Shown in pieces: positions 1 to 9,185 of a stretch of DNA of 64,000 nt (its first letter is position 1; the number at the start of each line of letters is the position of its first letter). The position numbers and the translations under genes were made by a program. The notes below the pieces were generated by a model. It was not told the origin of the DNA, made no database searches, and saw only the letters and a list, made by a program, of their open reading frames with translations. Origin of the DNA: Oscillospiraceae bacterium (GTDB lineage Bacteria; Bacillota; Clostridia; Oscillospirales; Oscillospiraceae); assembly GCA_017432615.1 (NCBI GenBank), contig JAFRIV010000047.1, positions 1-64,000 of the forward strand. The letters run 5' to 3'.

Positions 1-16
1 AAAGGAGATTACTATC

Positions 17-247
17 ATGGCAGAAATCATTAAAGACGCAGATCTGGAAGGCACCGTAGGCGGCAGCGCAAGAGGCCCGGAATGGACGCAGGGCGGCATG
101 ACCTTCTACCGCATCGCATCCGGCGACACACTCTCTGAGATTGCTTATCGCTTCCACACCACCTGTGAGGCAATCAAGGCTCTCAACCCGACCCTGATCA
201 AGGACATCAACAGGATCAACGCCGGCTGGGAGATCCGCGTTCGCTAA
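17..247 (+). CDS. Small LysM-domain protein
   Basis: A 76-residue protein with one LysM motif in its C-terminal half (residues about 29-76: YRIASGDTLSEIAYRF, then NPTLI and a closing WEIRV). LysM domains bind the glycan chains of peptidoglycan or chitin. There is no signal peptide or membrane helix, so surface location would need another route; small LysM proteins of this kind are common in Clostridia, some linked to spores. The start is fixed by AAAGGAG at 2-8, eight bases before the ATG. The gene is followed at once by a terminator. The first 28 residues are acidic and glycine-rich and not recognised. Confidence 0.8.
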   Translation: MAEIIKDADLEGTVGGSARGPEWTQGGMTFYRIASGDTLSEIAYRFHTTCEAIKALNPTLIKDINRINAGWEIRVR

Positions 248-266
248 AAAACAGCATAAAACAGCA

Positions 267-303
267 GGGGAGAGGTTCCGTCATCGGAGCCTCTCCTTTT
301 CTT
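267..303. terminator. Bidirectional terminator between LysM gene and rsmI
   Basis: The stem GGGGAGAGG/CCTCTCC flanks a short loop and is followed by a TTTT run on the plus strand. Convergent rsmI ends just beyond it, so the same hairpin could serve both genes. Confidence 0.6.
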
Positions 304-314
304 GGTTATTCTCA

Positions 315-1262
315 TCAGGAAAACAGTTTTTTCAGATTCAATGCGGCAGCTTTCAGTTCATTTTTGCTGTAGGAATTGTTTTCATCCGAAAGCACGGCGG
401 CTACGGCATCTTTCACATTGGAGATGCTCTGTGTGACCATGCTGTCGATCAGCAGGGCTTCGGCGGAAACGGCGTGTTCCTCTTTCCGGAAGAGATAGCC
501 GTCCGCAACCTCTACAATGACGGCATATTCCCCCTTTTCATAATTGCCTTTGGTGAGAAGCTGCTCTTTGACCTCGGACGGTGTGCCGCGAAAAGTCATT
601 TCATGCAGTTTTGTCATGTCATTGCAGAGGCACATCTGCACCTGTGCTTCGACAGCGAGAAAAAAATCCACCAGATCCATGATGCGCTTGGGCGACTCAT
701 AGAAAGCAAAGGTCTTTGTATCGCCTCGGCGCATTTTTTCCAGCAGTTTTTTTCTGTCTGCGTTTTCACGCGGAAAGAAACCGAAGAAAAGAAACGAGCT
801 CAAATCGAACCCCGAGATCGACAGCGCATTGACGGCGGCACAGCAGCCGGGTACCCCAACAACGCGGATGCCTTCTTTTACTGCTGCTTTAATCAGTTCG
901 TTGCCGGGGTCAGAGATGCAGGGGGTGCCGGCATCGGTGATCACAGCCACACTTTTGCCCTCCTGCAGCGCCTGTAGGAAGAATCTGGCCTTGCCGTACT
1001 CATTGAATTTGTGATTGGAAACCAGCCGGTTGCGAATGCCGAGCTTATTGAGCAATACCATGGAACGCCTGGTGTCCTCCGCAGCAATCATGTCGCAATC
1101 GGAAAGAATGGCTCTGCCGCGTATGGACATGTCTCTGGAGTTGCCGATCGGTGTAGCCACAATGTACAGGGTGCCGGGCTCGGCGTTTTGCGTGTCCTCT
1201 GCTTCCTCCGCCGGAGAGGGGAGGAACGCGTCCTCTTCAATAATCAGTTCCTGATCATCCAT
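315..1262 (-). CDS. rsmI: 16S rRNA (cytidine-1402-2'-O)-methyltransferase RsmI
   Basis: RsmI methylates the 2'-oxygen of C1402 in 16S rRNA using SAM, fine-tuning the decoding centre. The tetrapyrrole-methylase-type fold begins near residue 31 with LYIVATPIGNSRDMS and continues with AAEDTRR, VSNHKFNE, VITDAGTPCISDPG and GVPGCCAAVNALSISG, all hallmark motifs. Length (315) is a little over the usual 280 because of an acidic N-terminal extension of about 28 residues. It is the last gene of a minus-strand group and starts 4 bases after the YdcF-type gene ends. Confidence 0.95.
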   Translation of the reverse strand: MDDQELIIEEDAFLPSPAEEAEDTQNAEPGTLYIVATPIGNSRDMSIRGRAILSDCDMIAAEDTRRSMVLLNKLGIRNRLVSNHKFNEYGKARFFLQALQEGKSVAVITDAGTPCISDPGNELIKAAVKEGIRVVGVPGCCAAVNALSISGFDLSSFLFFGFFPRENADRKKLLEKMRRGDTKTFAFYESPKRIMDLVDFFLAVEAQVQMCLCNDMTKLHEMTFRGTPSEVKEQLLTKGNYEKGEYAVIVEVADGYLFRKEEHAVSAEALLIDSMVTQSISNVKDAVAAVLSDENNSYSKNELKAAALNLKKLFS

Positions 1263-1265
1263 AAG

Positions 1266-2000
1266 TCAATCTCCCAGAATCCAAAGATGTGTAACGCCGA
1301 AGGCCTCACGGATGAACATCCCCAGCGTGTAGATCGGATAACCGGGCTGAGCCGTCACGCCGACCGCTTCCAGACCGAGGCTTCGCGCCATGCTTTTTGC
1401 CCGGTACAGATGGTATCCGCTGGACAGGACAGCAACGTCATCCGGGGCTGTTCCCAGTTCATTTAAGATCTCCCAGGAAAAACGGAGGTTTTCCATGGTG
1501 GAGGTCGAGCGGTCCTCCATCAGGATGCGCTTCTCCTCTACACCATGCCGGATCAGCCAGTCATGCATACATTGTGCCTCACTGATATCTTCCCCCTTGC
1601 CCTGTCCGCCGCTGACGACGACACGGCTTTCCGGGAAGGCTTCCAGATAGGTCAGCGCACTTGCCATCCGGTGATAGAGTGCAAGGGAAGGCTCACTGCC
1701 ATGCACAGCAGCGCCTAGAACGATCAGGCTGCCTCTTTCTGCTTTCTGCAGCTGTTTCCCCCTGACGGCCTCCGTGATCACCAGCCCTTCCACAAAGCAG
1801 AAGTAGCAAAGGCCGACACAGGTGACGGCGGCCACCACGCGCCGCAGCCACAACGGAGCAAGATGATGGACGGCAATCAGGAAGGCAAGGAATATAAGCG
1901 TATAACTGATATAGGAATATCCGCGCATGGCAAAGAAAAAGAATGCGGCAAGGATGCACAAAATCAGGCATCCCAACACCCAGCCTTTCATCTTATGCAT
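1266..2000 (-). CDS. YdcF-like (DUF218) membrane protein
   Basis: A 244-residue protein with two or three N-terminal membrane helices (about residues 5-80) followed by a DUF218/YdcF/SanA-type domain: LIVLGAAVHGSEPS, VVVSGGQGKGEDISEA, ILMEDRSTSTMENLRFS and VLSSGYHLYRA are the standard motifs. Relatives (ElyC, SanA) affect envelope integrity and lipid-carrier use, but the reaction is not known. Its start overlaps the end of the ABC-F gene by 8 bases, implying co-transcription. Confidence 0.85.
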   Translation of the reverse strand: MHKMKGWVLGCLILCILAAFFFFAMRGYSYISYTLIFLAFLIAVHHLAPLWLRRVVAAVTCVGLCYFCFVEGLVITEAVRGKQLQKAERGSLIVLGAAVHGSEPSLALYHRMASALTYLEAFPESRVVVSGGQGKGEDISEAQCMHDWLIRHGVEEKRILMEDRSTSTMENLRFSWEILNELGTAPDDVAVLSSGYHLYRAKSMARSLGLEAVGVTAQPGYPIYTLGMFIREAFGVTHLWILGD

Positions 2001-3873
2001 TCAGCTCCTCCCATTTGAGATACAGCGGTTCCAGCTTTTCGTTAAGAGACCGACGTTGCTCGTCCAGCTCCATCAGGCGAAGATAGTCACTGGCACTCTC
2101 TTCCGCTTCCGCGTCAAGGCGGGCTAGCTGCGCCTCAATTTTCTCGATCTCCCGCTCGATCTTCGCAGAAGATTTCAGGCTGTCGGCTGCATGGGCATTT
2201 TTGTGGACGGCCTTTTTCTCCTTCTGCTCGCGGTTTCGGGTATTCTCGGCAAACACCGCCTGCCGCTCCCGCCAGGCAAGAAACTCACGGTAAGGACCGC
2301 GGTAATCCGTCAGGGTGCCATCGTCGTTGAAAGACAGGATCCGTGTGGCAAAACGGTCGATAAAATACCGGTCGTGGGAAACAAAAATCAGCGTCTGTTC
2401 ATAATCCTCCAAAGCATCCTCGATCCACTCCCTGCTGGCAATGTCAAGGTGGTTGGTCGGTTCGTCAAGCACAAGGAGGTTGATGTCGCTTCCCATCAGC
2501 ATACACAGCTTCAGGCGGCTGCGTTCCCCGCCGGAGAGTGCACCCACCGGCGTCATCACCGTTTCTCCCCGAAACCCGAAGGCGGCAAGGCGGTCTCTGG
2601 CCTGCTGCGGTGTGCATTTGCAGTCATAGAGCATCGTATCCAGCATCGTGCGTGTATTGCTTGTAAAGCGGACGATCTGCGGCAGATAAGCGGCGCGGAT
2701 CTGGGGGCCGAGGGCACAAAAGCCGGTGTCTGGGGCTTCTTCGCCCACAAGGATCCGTACCAGGCTGGATTTCCCGATTCCGTTGCTCCCTACGATGGCA
2801 ACGCTCTCTCCGCCGGTGATCTCCATATCCAGGCCGGAGAAGAGCTGCTTTTCTCCGTATCGTTTGGAGAGATCTGCCATTACCACTGCCTCGTCTCCGG
2901 TAAAACCGGTTTCTTTAAAGCGGATACTCAGCTTCTTCTGCTGGACGGGACGCTCCGTTTTTTTCAGTTTTTCAATGCGCTTTTCCATGGAAAACGCGCG
3001 CTTGTGCAGTTTGTCATTGCCCATGAAAGCCCAGAGATGCATCTGGTCGGCCGCACGCTGGAGCTGCTCGATCTTGGCGGCATCTTTTTCATACTGCTTC
3101 TTCTTTTCCTCAAAGCGTTTCTGACGTTCCTGCACGAAAAAGCTGTAATTTCCGTTATAAAACTCGGCTTTCCCGTCGACGATCTCAATACACCGCTGTG
3201 CAACCTTATCCAGGAAATACCGGTCGTGGGAGATGGCAAGCACAGTGCCTTTGAAGCGGGCAATATAGTCCTCCAGCCATTCGGTGGCATGCAGATCCAG
3301 ATGGTTGGTGGGCTCATCCAGCAAAAGTATGTCGGTATCTTCCAGGATCAGGCGTGCCAGGTTGACACGGGTCTTCTCCCCGCCGGAGAGCTGCTCGAAA
3401 AGCCGTGTGCGCAGCTCCGGGGTAATGTCCAGACCGCTGGCTACGCGGTTGCGCTCGGCATCCGCCTCGTATCCGCCCAGGCGCTGATACTCGCTCTGCA
3501 GCCGGTCATACTCCTTCAGAAGGCTGTCGGCATCCTGCCCGTCTGCAAGCTGAGCCTCAATTTCTCCCATGCGCGCGAGCATGTTGTCCAATTCCCTGTG
3601 CGCGCTTCGCAGAACGTCCTCCGTTGTCCAGCCGTCGGGGTAGACGGGGATCTGGGAAATCAGCCCAAGGCGCTTGCCAGGAGCCACCACGATGGTGCCC
3701 TCATCGGGAAACAGTTCCCCGGTGATGAGGCGAAACAGGGTGCTTTTCCCTGCCCCGTTCTTCCCCAGAATGGCGACTCGTTCTCCGGAGGAAACGGTAA
3801 AACTCAGCCCGTCCAGCACGTTGCTGCCAATTTCAAAACCCTTTGTTACATTGTTTACTGTGATATCGATCAT
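1993..3873 (-). CDS. ABC-F family ATPase (ribosome-associated type)
   Basis: A 626-residue soluble protein with two ABC ATPase domains and no membrane segments. Walker A motifs are GKNGAGKST (about 38-46) and GSNGIGKSS (about 362); signatures are LSGGEKTR and LSGGERSR; both Walker B regions read LLLDEPTNHLD or LVLDEPTNHLD. The charged linker between the domains and a C-terminal coiled coil (about 540-626) are typical of ABC-F proteins, which act on ribosomes in translation or antibiotic protection rather than transport. The subfamily (Uup-, YdiF- or YfmR-like) cannot be fixed by eye. Confidence 0.93.
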   Translation of the reverse strand: MIDITVNNVTKGFEIGSNVLDGLSFTVSSGERVAILGKNGAGKSTLFRLITGELFPDEGTIVVAPGKRLGLISQIPVYPDGWTTEDVLRSAHRELDNMLARMGEIEAQLADGQDADSLLKEYDRLQSEYQRLGGYEADAERNRVASGLDITPELRTRLFEQLSGGEKTRVNLARLILEDTDILLLDEPTNHLDLHATEWLEDYIARFKGTVLAISHDRYFLDKVAQRCIEIVDGKAEFYNGNYSFFVQERQKRFEEKKKQYEKDAAKIEQLQRAADQMHLWAFMGNDKLHKRAFSMEKRIEKLKKTERPVQQKKLSIRFKETGFTGDEAVVMADLSKRYGEKQLFSGLDMEITGGESVAIVGSNGIGKSSLVRILVGEEAPDTGFCALGPQIRAAYLPQIVRFTSNTRTMLDTMLYDCKCTPQQARDRLAAFGFRGETVMTPVGALSGGERSRLKLCMLMGSDINLLVLDEPTNHLDIASREWIEDALEDYEQTLIFVSHDRYFIDRFATRILSFNDDGTLTDYRGPYREFLAWRERQAVFAENTRNREQKEKKAVHKNAHAADSLKSSAKIEREIEKIEAQLARLDAEAEESASDYLRLMELDEQRRSLNEKLEPLYLKWEELNA

Positions 3874-3889
3874 TTGAAATGTCTTTCTG

Positions 3890-5191
3890 TCAGTTTCCGT
3901 TCACCATGAACTGCAAAAGGTCGTTGACTAGCACCCCGGCGGACCAAAGCCCGTAGCCGCCTTCTTCCACTACTGCCACAAAGGCGTACGGGTGCGTCTC
4001 ACTGCGTACAAACCCTGTAAACCAGGAATGGGAAGTCCCGGCGCCCGTCTCTGCAGTGCCGGTCTTTGCACAAAGCTCCAGGCCGGGGAAGGAAATATAT
4101 TGCTCATAGTGGCTTTTCACATTGTTGCGCATCAGCTGCTGCAGTCTGGCTGCCGTATCGGGGCGGACAAGCTGCGTGGTCTTTTCAGGCTGTGCCGTTT
4201 TTAAAAAGGAGGGTTCTGCCAGCACACCGTCATTGGCGATAGCGGCAACATATCGAAGCATGGAAAATGGACACACCTGGTCAACGGACTGCCCGATGCC
4301 CGACCACGCAAGTTCCGGATCACCTACAAAGGTAAGGGGATAATTCCCGGCCGAGGTGTAGATCCCATTGATCGTGTGGCCGCTCAGAAAGCCGTAATCG
4401 GTCACATGCTGTACCATGCGCTTCTGCCCCACCTGCACCGTGATCTGCGCGAAAGCGCAGTTGCAGGAATTGGCCAGTGCCTGCTCAAAGGTCTGTACAC
4501 CATGGGCCTCTTCACAGGTAATCTTGATCCCCGCAATGTCATATTCCCCCCAGCAGGTAAACTGCATCGTTTCCAGATCCGGCAGGCTTTCCAGTGCCGC
4601 AGCCGAGGTGATCAGCTTAAATGTGGAGCCCGGGATGTAAGTGGCGGAGAGGGCGCGGTTGAGATAGGCGCTGTCTTCCACTTCCCGTTCCGTATCCACG
4701 GGATCTGCCGAGGGGCAGGAGACCAGGCATTTCACTTCACCGGTGCGGTAGTTGAGTACCATGACGGTGCCTTTCCCGCTGCTGTTCAGCAGTGTGTAGG
4801 CATAGTTGTCGGCTTTCGCATCTACCCCAAGGAACACCGTGCCGTGACGGCGTACCGAGGTGCCGTTGACAAAATCGTAATCCTGTGCACTGCCCCAGAA
4901 ACGGGTGAGCACACCCGTACCCGACATCCCGTTAAAATCGCCGGTCACATGGTAATTGGCAACGCGTGTCAGGTAGTCGCCCGAGTAATCCCGTTTGCCT
5001 TTCCCGAAGGCAGCCAGCGGAACGCCGTTGCAGTCCAGCAATTGCCCTTCCGCCTCATTGTCGAAGGTGGAAAAGGCCATAGCCCAGCGCCGGCCGTGGA
5101 GGTAATCTTCCCGTACGAACCAGACCATCCCGGCCATGACGAAAAAGGCTATCATCAGCACAAAGAGCGCGCGGGTGCGGATCTTCTTCAT
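3890..5191 (-). CDS. Penicillin-binding transpeptidase (class B-like)
   Basis: A 433-residue membrane-anchored D,D-transpeptidase that cross-links peptidoglycan. One N-terminal helix (about 8-27) anchors it. Catalytic motifs are visible: PGSTFK (SxxK, about residue 188), SCN inside ANSCNCAF (SxN), and AKTGTAE (KTG). The N-terminal dimerisation region is short, as in the clostridial PbpA group next to FtsW/RodA-type genes. Its start overlaps the end of the FHA-FtsW gene by 4 bases (ATGA), so the polymerase and transpeptidase are translationally coupled. Confidence 0.92.
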   Translation of the reverse strand: MKKIRTRALFVLMIAFFVMAGMVWFVREDYLHGRRWAMAFSTFDNEAEGQLLDCNGVPLAAFGKGKRDYSGDYLTRVANYHVTGDFNGMSGTGVLTRFWGSAQDYDFVNGTSVRRHGTVFLGVDAKADNYAYTLLNSSGKGTVMVLNYRTGEVKCLVSCPSADPVDTEREVEDSAYLNRALSATYIPGSTFKLITSAAALESLPDLETMQFTCWGEYDIAGIKITCEEAHGVQTFEQALANSCNCAFAQITVQVGQKRMVQHVTDYGFLSGHTINGIYTSAGNYPLTFVGDPELAWSGIGQSVDQVCPFSMLRYVAAIANDGVLAEPSFLKTAQPEKTTQLVRPDTAARLQQLMRNNVKSHYEQYISFPGLELCAKTGTAETGAGTSHSWFTGFVRSETHPYAFVAVVEEGGYGLWSAGVLVNDLLQFMVNGN

Positions 5192-6876
5192 GCTTTTTTA
5201 CTCCCTTTTCCTTTTTTGCCGGCTTTCCCTTTGCGGTGTGCTGTGACGGGGAGGATCTTTTCCTCCATCGGGGCAATTTTATGCAGCGGATCTACCGCAA
5301 AACTTGCTCCGCGCCGGTTGTCGGTGCTTTTTAGAAAGGCCATCAGCATCCAGCAGGAGAGAAGCGAACTGCCGCCGCGGGAAACAAACGGAAAAGTGAC
5401 TCCCGTAAAGGGCAGCATATCCACCGAGCCGAATACATTCAGCGCCAGCTGTACAAGCAGCATGGCGGAGGCGGCACAAGCCGCAATCGAATAATAAGCG
5501 CTTCGGCCGTTTTTGGCGCACCGAAAGGCAAAAAAGGCCATCAACAGCACGGCACCGACCATACAAATGCCGACAGCCAGCCCCTGCTCTTCACATACGT
5601 AGGCAAAGACCATATCCGTGTCGCTGTAGGTGATGTTTTTCAGCCAGCCGTATCCGGCCCCTTTGCCGATGAGACCGCCGGAAGCCGCGGCGGAAATGGC
5701 GTGGGTCTGCTGGTATCCGGTGCCGAACATATCATCCCAGACATGCCGCCAGACGGTAAATCGGCGGGCAATATAAGGCTTTACGGTTACAGCCATGACG
5801 GCCGCCATGGCAGCCCCTGTCACAGCCATCAGCACTGTCGCCAGGGAGCCGGAGCGCATGAAAGCAATCACAAGAAAGGTTATAAAAAAGATCAGCGCTG
5901 TGCCAAAGTCACCGATGATGGCCAGCGCGCACACACAGGCAGCGGAATAGAGCAGAAAAGCATAGAGGTTTTTCTCCCGGTAGAGCATCTCCAGCGTGGC
6001 GGCACCGGCGAAGATATAAAACACCTTGACCAGCTCCGACGGCTGGAAGGAATATCCCCCGAATTCCAGCCAGCTTTTTGCCCCGTTGATACTGTCGCTG
6101 GTGAGGATGTTCAGCACCAGCAGTCCAAGTGCCAGCACGCCGGAGGGGATGCGGATGCTCCTGAGAATGCGCAGGGAGCGCATCCCCCATCCGCACAGCA
6201 GAAACAAAACCACTGACGCCACGATCAGCAGCACCTGTTTATAAAGCCCGGCCGGTATGGAAGAAGCTGCTACTGAAAGACCCAGCGTGGTGAGAAAGAA
6301 AGCAAGGATCTCAATTTCAAACCCGAGGCGGTCCATCAGGCGCATTGCCTGATAGACGCACCACTCCAGCACGCCCAGCGTGAGAAACGATATTGCAATC
6401 ACGGAAAAGTTTTCCCGCGAGGCGCTGTAGGCATGCTGCAGCAGCAGAAATGCCTGCAATAACGTCAGTTCCAGCAATGTGACGGCCGGATTTACGAGCT
6501 TGCCGGAATTGGTGCGGTTCTGTTCATTTTTCTGCCGCTGCTCAGTGCTGATATTCTGAAAGGTCACACAGCTACCGCCCAGGCTGATCACATCGCCGGT
6601 GCGCAGGGGACTCCCGTCAGAGCGTACCTGGGAACCGTTGACCCACACGCCGTTTCGGGAGAAAATATCAAAAACAGCCCAACCGCCCTGATCCGAGCGT
6701 TTGAGTACTGCATGATACCGGCTGATGCCCTCTCCGAAAAGGCGGATATCGCAGGATCTGGCGCAGCCCAGCAGACTCTCCCAGTGAGACACAGGAACCG
6801 TCTCCCGCCCAACTTTCAGATAGGCCCAGATTTCCGGCTCCGTTTTTTCGCGCAGCAGAGAACGCAGGCAGCGCAA
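5188..6876 (-). CDS. FHA domain fused to FtsW/RodA-type glycosyltransferase
   Basis: The N-terminal FHA domain (about residues 25-105, with SRYHAVL and NGVWVNG) would bind phosphothreonine proteins and tie cell-wall synthesis to a Ser/Thr kinase. From about residue 130 follows a SEDS protein with about ten helices, including FQPSELVKVFYIF, GDFGTALIFF and VCEEQGLAVG; SEDS proteins polymerise lipid II. The coordinates begin at TTG 6874-6876, the first ordinary start codon in frame. However the same frame is open to 6966 and encodes a membrane helix (KYAIVFLSAAILLRCLRSLL) expected in this family, so the true start is probably near 6937-6942, just after GGAGGG at 6951-6956. Confidence 0.88.
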   Translation of the reverse strand: MRCLRSLLREKTEPEIWAYLKVGRETVPVSHWESLLGCARSCDIRLFGEGISRYHAVLKRSDQGGWAVFDIFSRNGVWVNGSQVRSDGSPLRTGDVISLGGSCVTFQNISTEQRQKNEQNRTNSGKLVNPAVTLLELTLLQAFLLLQHAYSASRENFSVIAISFLTLGVLEWCVYQAMRLMDRLGFEIEILAFFLTTLGLSVAASSIPAGLYKQVLLIVASVVLFLLCGWGMRSLRILRSIRIPSGVLALGLLVLNILTSDSINGAKSWLEFGGYSFQPSELVKVFYIFAGAATLEMLYREKNLYAFLLYSAACVCALAIIGDFGTALIFFITFLVIAFMRSGSLATVLMAVTGAAMAAVMAVTVKPYIARRFTVWRHVWDDMFGTGYQQTHAISAAASGGLIGKGAGYGWLKNITYSDTDMVFAYVCEEQGLAVGICMVGAVLLMAFFAFRCAKNGRSAYYSIAACAASAMLLVQLALNVFGSVDMLPFTGVTFPFVSRGGSSLLSCWMLMAFLKSTDNRRGASFAVDPLHKIAPMEEKILPVTAHRKGKAGKKGKGSKKA

Positions 6877-6971
6877 AAGAATGGCGGCTGACAGAAAAAC
6901 GATTGCATATTTGGAAATACTGAAAATATAATCGGTTAACGTGCCTGCCGCCCTCCAGTTCTTTTTCTATT

Positions 6972-8213
6972 TTATTCGAAATCAAGCACCCGCAACATGC
7001 GCACCAGCGTCAGCCGGTTGCGAATGGCAGCCGATACCGGCAGGATCTCTTCGGAAAGCGCAGGGTCAATGCCGATGTGTTCGGGCAGATATCTGCAGCT
7101 GCAGCCCTGGTAGACCTTTTCCAACGTCTCGGGGGCAGGAATGGTGCTGATCAGGTTGCGGATATCCTCCCAGCAATCTACAATGTTCTGCGGGTCAAAG
7201 GTGCCGAGGACGTCCTGCGCATTTTCCTTCACAATGCCGTCGGCAAGGCGGTCACCGAATTTTTCCCGGATCCATTCCACGCTCAGCGGCTCGAAAGGTT
7301 TGGCTTTCGGCGTCTTCTTTGCCAGCTCATGGTACTTTTTGGCACAGAGATAGGTGCCTACGCCGACGCATTCGCCGTGGATGCCTTCTGCCTTTTCAAA
7401 GCGCGGCGGCTTCATTTCCACCAGGTGCGCGATCAGATGTTCTGCCCCGGAAGCGGCGCGGGAATGATTCAGCAGCTGCATGGTCAATCCGCTCAGCATC
7501 TGAGCCATCGTCATGGCTTCAATATCTGCAGCGCCGGTCTCGGCATACACATCGGCGGCATTGCGCATGATCGAGAGCGCCTGCTGGGCAAGCTCCGCGA
7601 CCATGTGGCAGTAATACTCACCGTCGACCAGATGAGAAATACGCCAGTCAACCAGGGAAATATACTTGGAGAGAATATCGTTGATTCCGCTGGCAACAAG
7701 GCGTGCCGGTGCTCCTTTGATAATGTCCAGATCTGCCACCACGAGAATCGGTGCACACATGGGGATAGATTTTTTCTGACCTTCCAGGATCACAGAACAG
7801 ATATTGGCCGTGAACCCGTCAGAACTGGCCAGCGTCGGTACGGCGACGAAGGGAATACCCAGCTTGTAGGCAGGATAACGGCCGAAGTCCATGATCGTGC
7901 CTGCCCCAAACGCAACGATCACCTCCGGCGCGTCCAGATCCTTCATCATCATCTCAATCAGCACATCTTCCGAGCGCAGCCCGTTGGCATCCAGCACGAT
8001 CTCCTGGTCGCAGGGGATGTGCTTCCCCTCGGTAAGGCGGTAGACGTTGGTATCATATACCACGGTGCGGCGCTTGCCGGCCAGGCCAACCTGTTCCATA
8101 TAGGTTTCAAACCGCGAAAGCGCATTGTACTCCACCACGACCATTTTGGTTTCCAGCGTGTGCTCTCTTCCGCATACACATTTGCCCGTGTACTGGGCGC
8201 AGTTCATAATCAT
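6972..8213 (-). CDS. sn-glycerol-1-phosphate dehydrogenase family protein (paralogue 1)
   Basis: A 413-residue member of the iron-containing alcohol dehydrogenase superfamily, EgsA/AraM branch. That branch reduces dihydroxyacetone phosphate to sn-glycerol-1-phosphate, or the reverse, with NAD(P)H and a divalent metal. Visible are the nucleotide-binding VAFGAGTIMDFGRYPA, TLASSDGFTAN, and likely metal ligands in GINDILSKY, GAEHLIAHL and IHGECVGVG. An N-terminal CVCGREH motif (residues 12-18) recurs in the two paralogues near 20-23 kb. AGGAAG seven bases before the ATG supports this start. It stands upstream of the FHA-FtsW gene, with 30-100 bases between depending on the latter's start. Confidence 0.88.
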   Translation of the reverse strand: MIMNCAQYTGKCVCGREHTLETKMVVVEYNALSRFETYMEQVGLAGKRRTVVYDTNVYRLTEGKHIPCDQEIVLDANGLRSEDVLIEMMMKDLDAPEVIVAFGAGTIMDFGRYPAYKLGIPFVAVPTLASSDGFTANICSVILEGQKKSIPMCAPILVVADLDIIKGAPARLVASGINDILSKYISLVDWRISHLVDGEYYCHMVAELAQQALSIMRNAADVYAETGAADIEAMTMAQMLSGLTMQLLNHSRAASGAEHLIAHLVEMKPPRFEKAEGIHGECVGVGTYLCAKKYHELAKKTPKAKPFEPLSVEWIREKFGDRLADGIVKENAQDVLGTFDPQNIVDCWEDIRNLISTIPAPETLEKVYQGCSCRYLPEHIGIDPALSEEILPVSAAIRNRLTLVRMLRVLDFE

Positions 8214-8266
8214 AGCATTTCTTCCTTCGTTATTATTGATGAGATCCGAATCAGACCGTAAACTTT

Positions 8267-8295
8267 ATTTTAATATGGAATGGGAAAAAAGGCAA
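8267..8295 (-). promoter_or_regulatory. Predicted promoter of G1PDH paralogue 1
   Basis: On the minus strand TTGCCT (8290-8295) and TAAAAT (8267-8272) are separated by 17 bases, about 55 bases upstream of the start codon. Confidence 0.55.
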
Positions 8296-8330
8296 GTGCA
8301 AATGAAATGCTCCGGGCAGTTCCCGTTGTT

Positions 8331-8981
8331 TTACAGCACATACCGGTCATAGCCTGCATGGGCTAGACGCTCATAGGCTTCCCAGATCTGCTCCGGCACT
8401 TCAACGGGTACCTGAAACCCTCTTTCGGCATACACTCTCAGCCGCTGCAGATCACCCACCATCAGTTCAATTTCCTGTCCCGGCGGGGTATCCTTCCCGG
8501 CATATTCCTCAAACGGGATGGGCGGAGCGGCTACCTGCCAGGCAACTTCCGGCCATTGCTTTGTGCCTGTCGCCCAGGTCCTGGCAGACATGTAGGGTTT
8601 GCAGACGATCAGGCCTGTTTTCGGCGCCAGCCCCAGCCGGGAGAAAAGCGCACGGCTGAGGGAAAAGTTTTCTCCGGTGTTTTTGGATTCCTGCTCGATC
8701 AGGATGCAATCCCGGGGCACACCGCATTCCCGGCAGCGATCGGCGAAAAGGACCCCTTCCGGTTCCCGGAACAGCCCGTCGGTAATCTTGCCGAATCCCC
8801 CCGTGCAGACGATCAGCGGCGCATAGCCTTCGTGAAAGAGAAAAGCCGCGTGCTCCGGTACCCGCATGTCGTGGCTGCCCGCGGCAAGGATCATATCAGC
8901 CTTTTCCGGCGCGCGGCTGAACGAAGCGTGAAAGTCATACAGGGTTTTGGCATCCTGCAGGATCGTTTCCGGTATTTCCAT
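8331..8981 (-). CDS. YdcF-like (DUF218) protein, soluble
   Basis: A 216-residue DUF218-type protein without membrane segments. Motifs of the family are MILAAGSHDMRV, LIVCTGGFGK, ILIEQESKNTGENFS and GLIVCKPYMSARTW. Some relatives bind nucleotides or SAM; the function is unknown. The ATG at 8981 is chosen over longer in-frame starts because AAAAAAAGGAG precedes it and the family homology begins here. It faces away from the small basic membrane peptide at 9186. Confidence 0.82.
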   Translation of the reverse strand: MEIPETILQDAKTLYDFHASFSRAPEKADMILAAGSHDMRVPEHAAFLFHEGYAPLIVCTGGFGKITDGLFREPEGVLFADRCRECGVPRDCILIEQESKNTGENFSLSRALFSRLGLAPKTGLIVCKPYMSARTWATGTKQWPEVAWQVAAPPIPFEEYAGKDTPPGQEIELMVGDLQRLRVYAERGFQVPVEVPEQIWEAYERLAHAGYDRYVL

Positions 8982-9081
8982 GGCAGTTCTCCTTTTTTTA
9001 TCTTTTTTGAAAATTGTACACTGTTTCTGAAGAAAATACAAGCGGGAAGATCCACCGGCATACCGGGGCTTCATTCTTGCC

Positions 9082-9107
9082 ACGGCTTCTCGCGGGAAGC
9101 CGTTTTT
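9082..9107 (+). terminator. Terminator-like hairpin between divergent genes
   Basis: CGGCTTC-TCGCG-GAAGCCG followed by TTTTT on the plus strand. No plus-strand gene lies upstream, so it may stop antisense transcription or end a small RNA. Confidence 0.4.
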
Positions 9108-9112
9108 ATCGG

Positions 9113-9141
9113 TTGTCCTCCCGCAGGATTTATGCTATAAT
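9113..9141 (+). promoter_or_regulatory. Predicted promoter of the 65-residue membrane peptide
   Basis: TTGTCC (9113-9118) and a perfect TATAAT (9136-9141) with a 17-base spacer, about 40 bases before the start codon at 9186. Confidence 0.65.
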
Positions 9142-9185
9142 TTCTTCATGTTTTTTGAATATTATCAGACGAAGGAGAACGGAAA

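Noticed and set aside
2191-3909. Long antisense open frame (572 residues) opposite the ABC-F gene
   Set aside because: The minus-strand frame has complete ABC-F motifs; the antisense frame has none and arises from codon bias.
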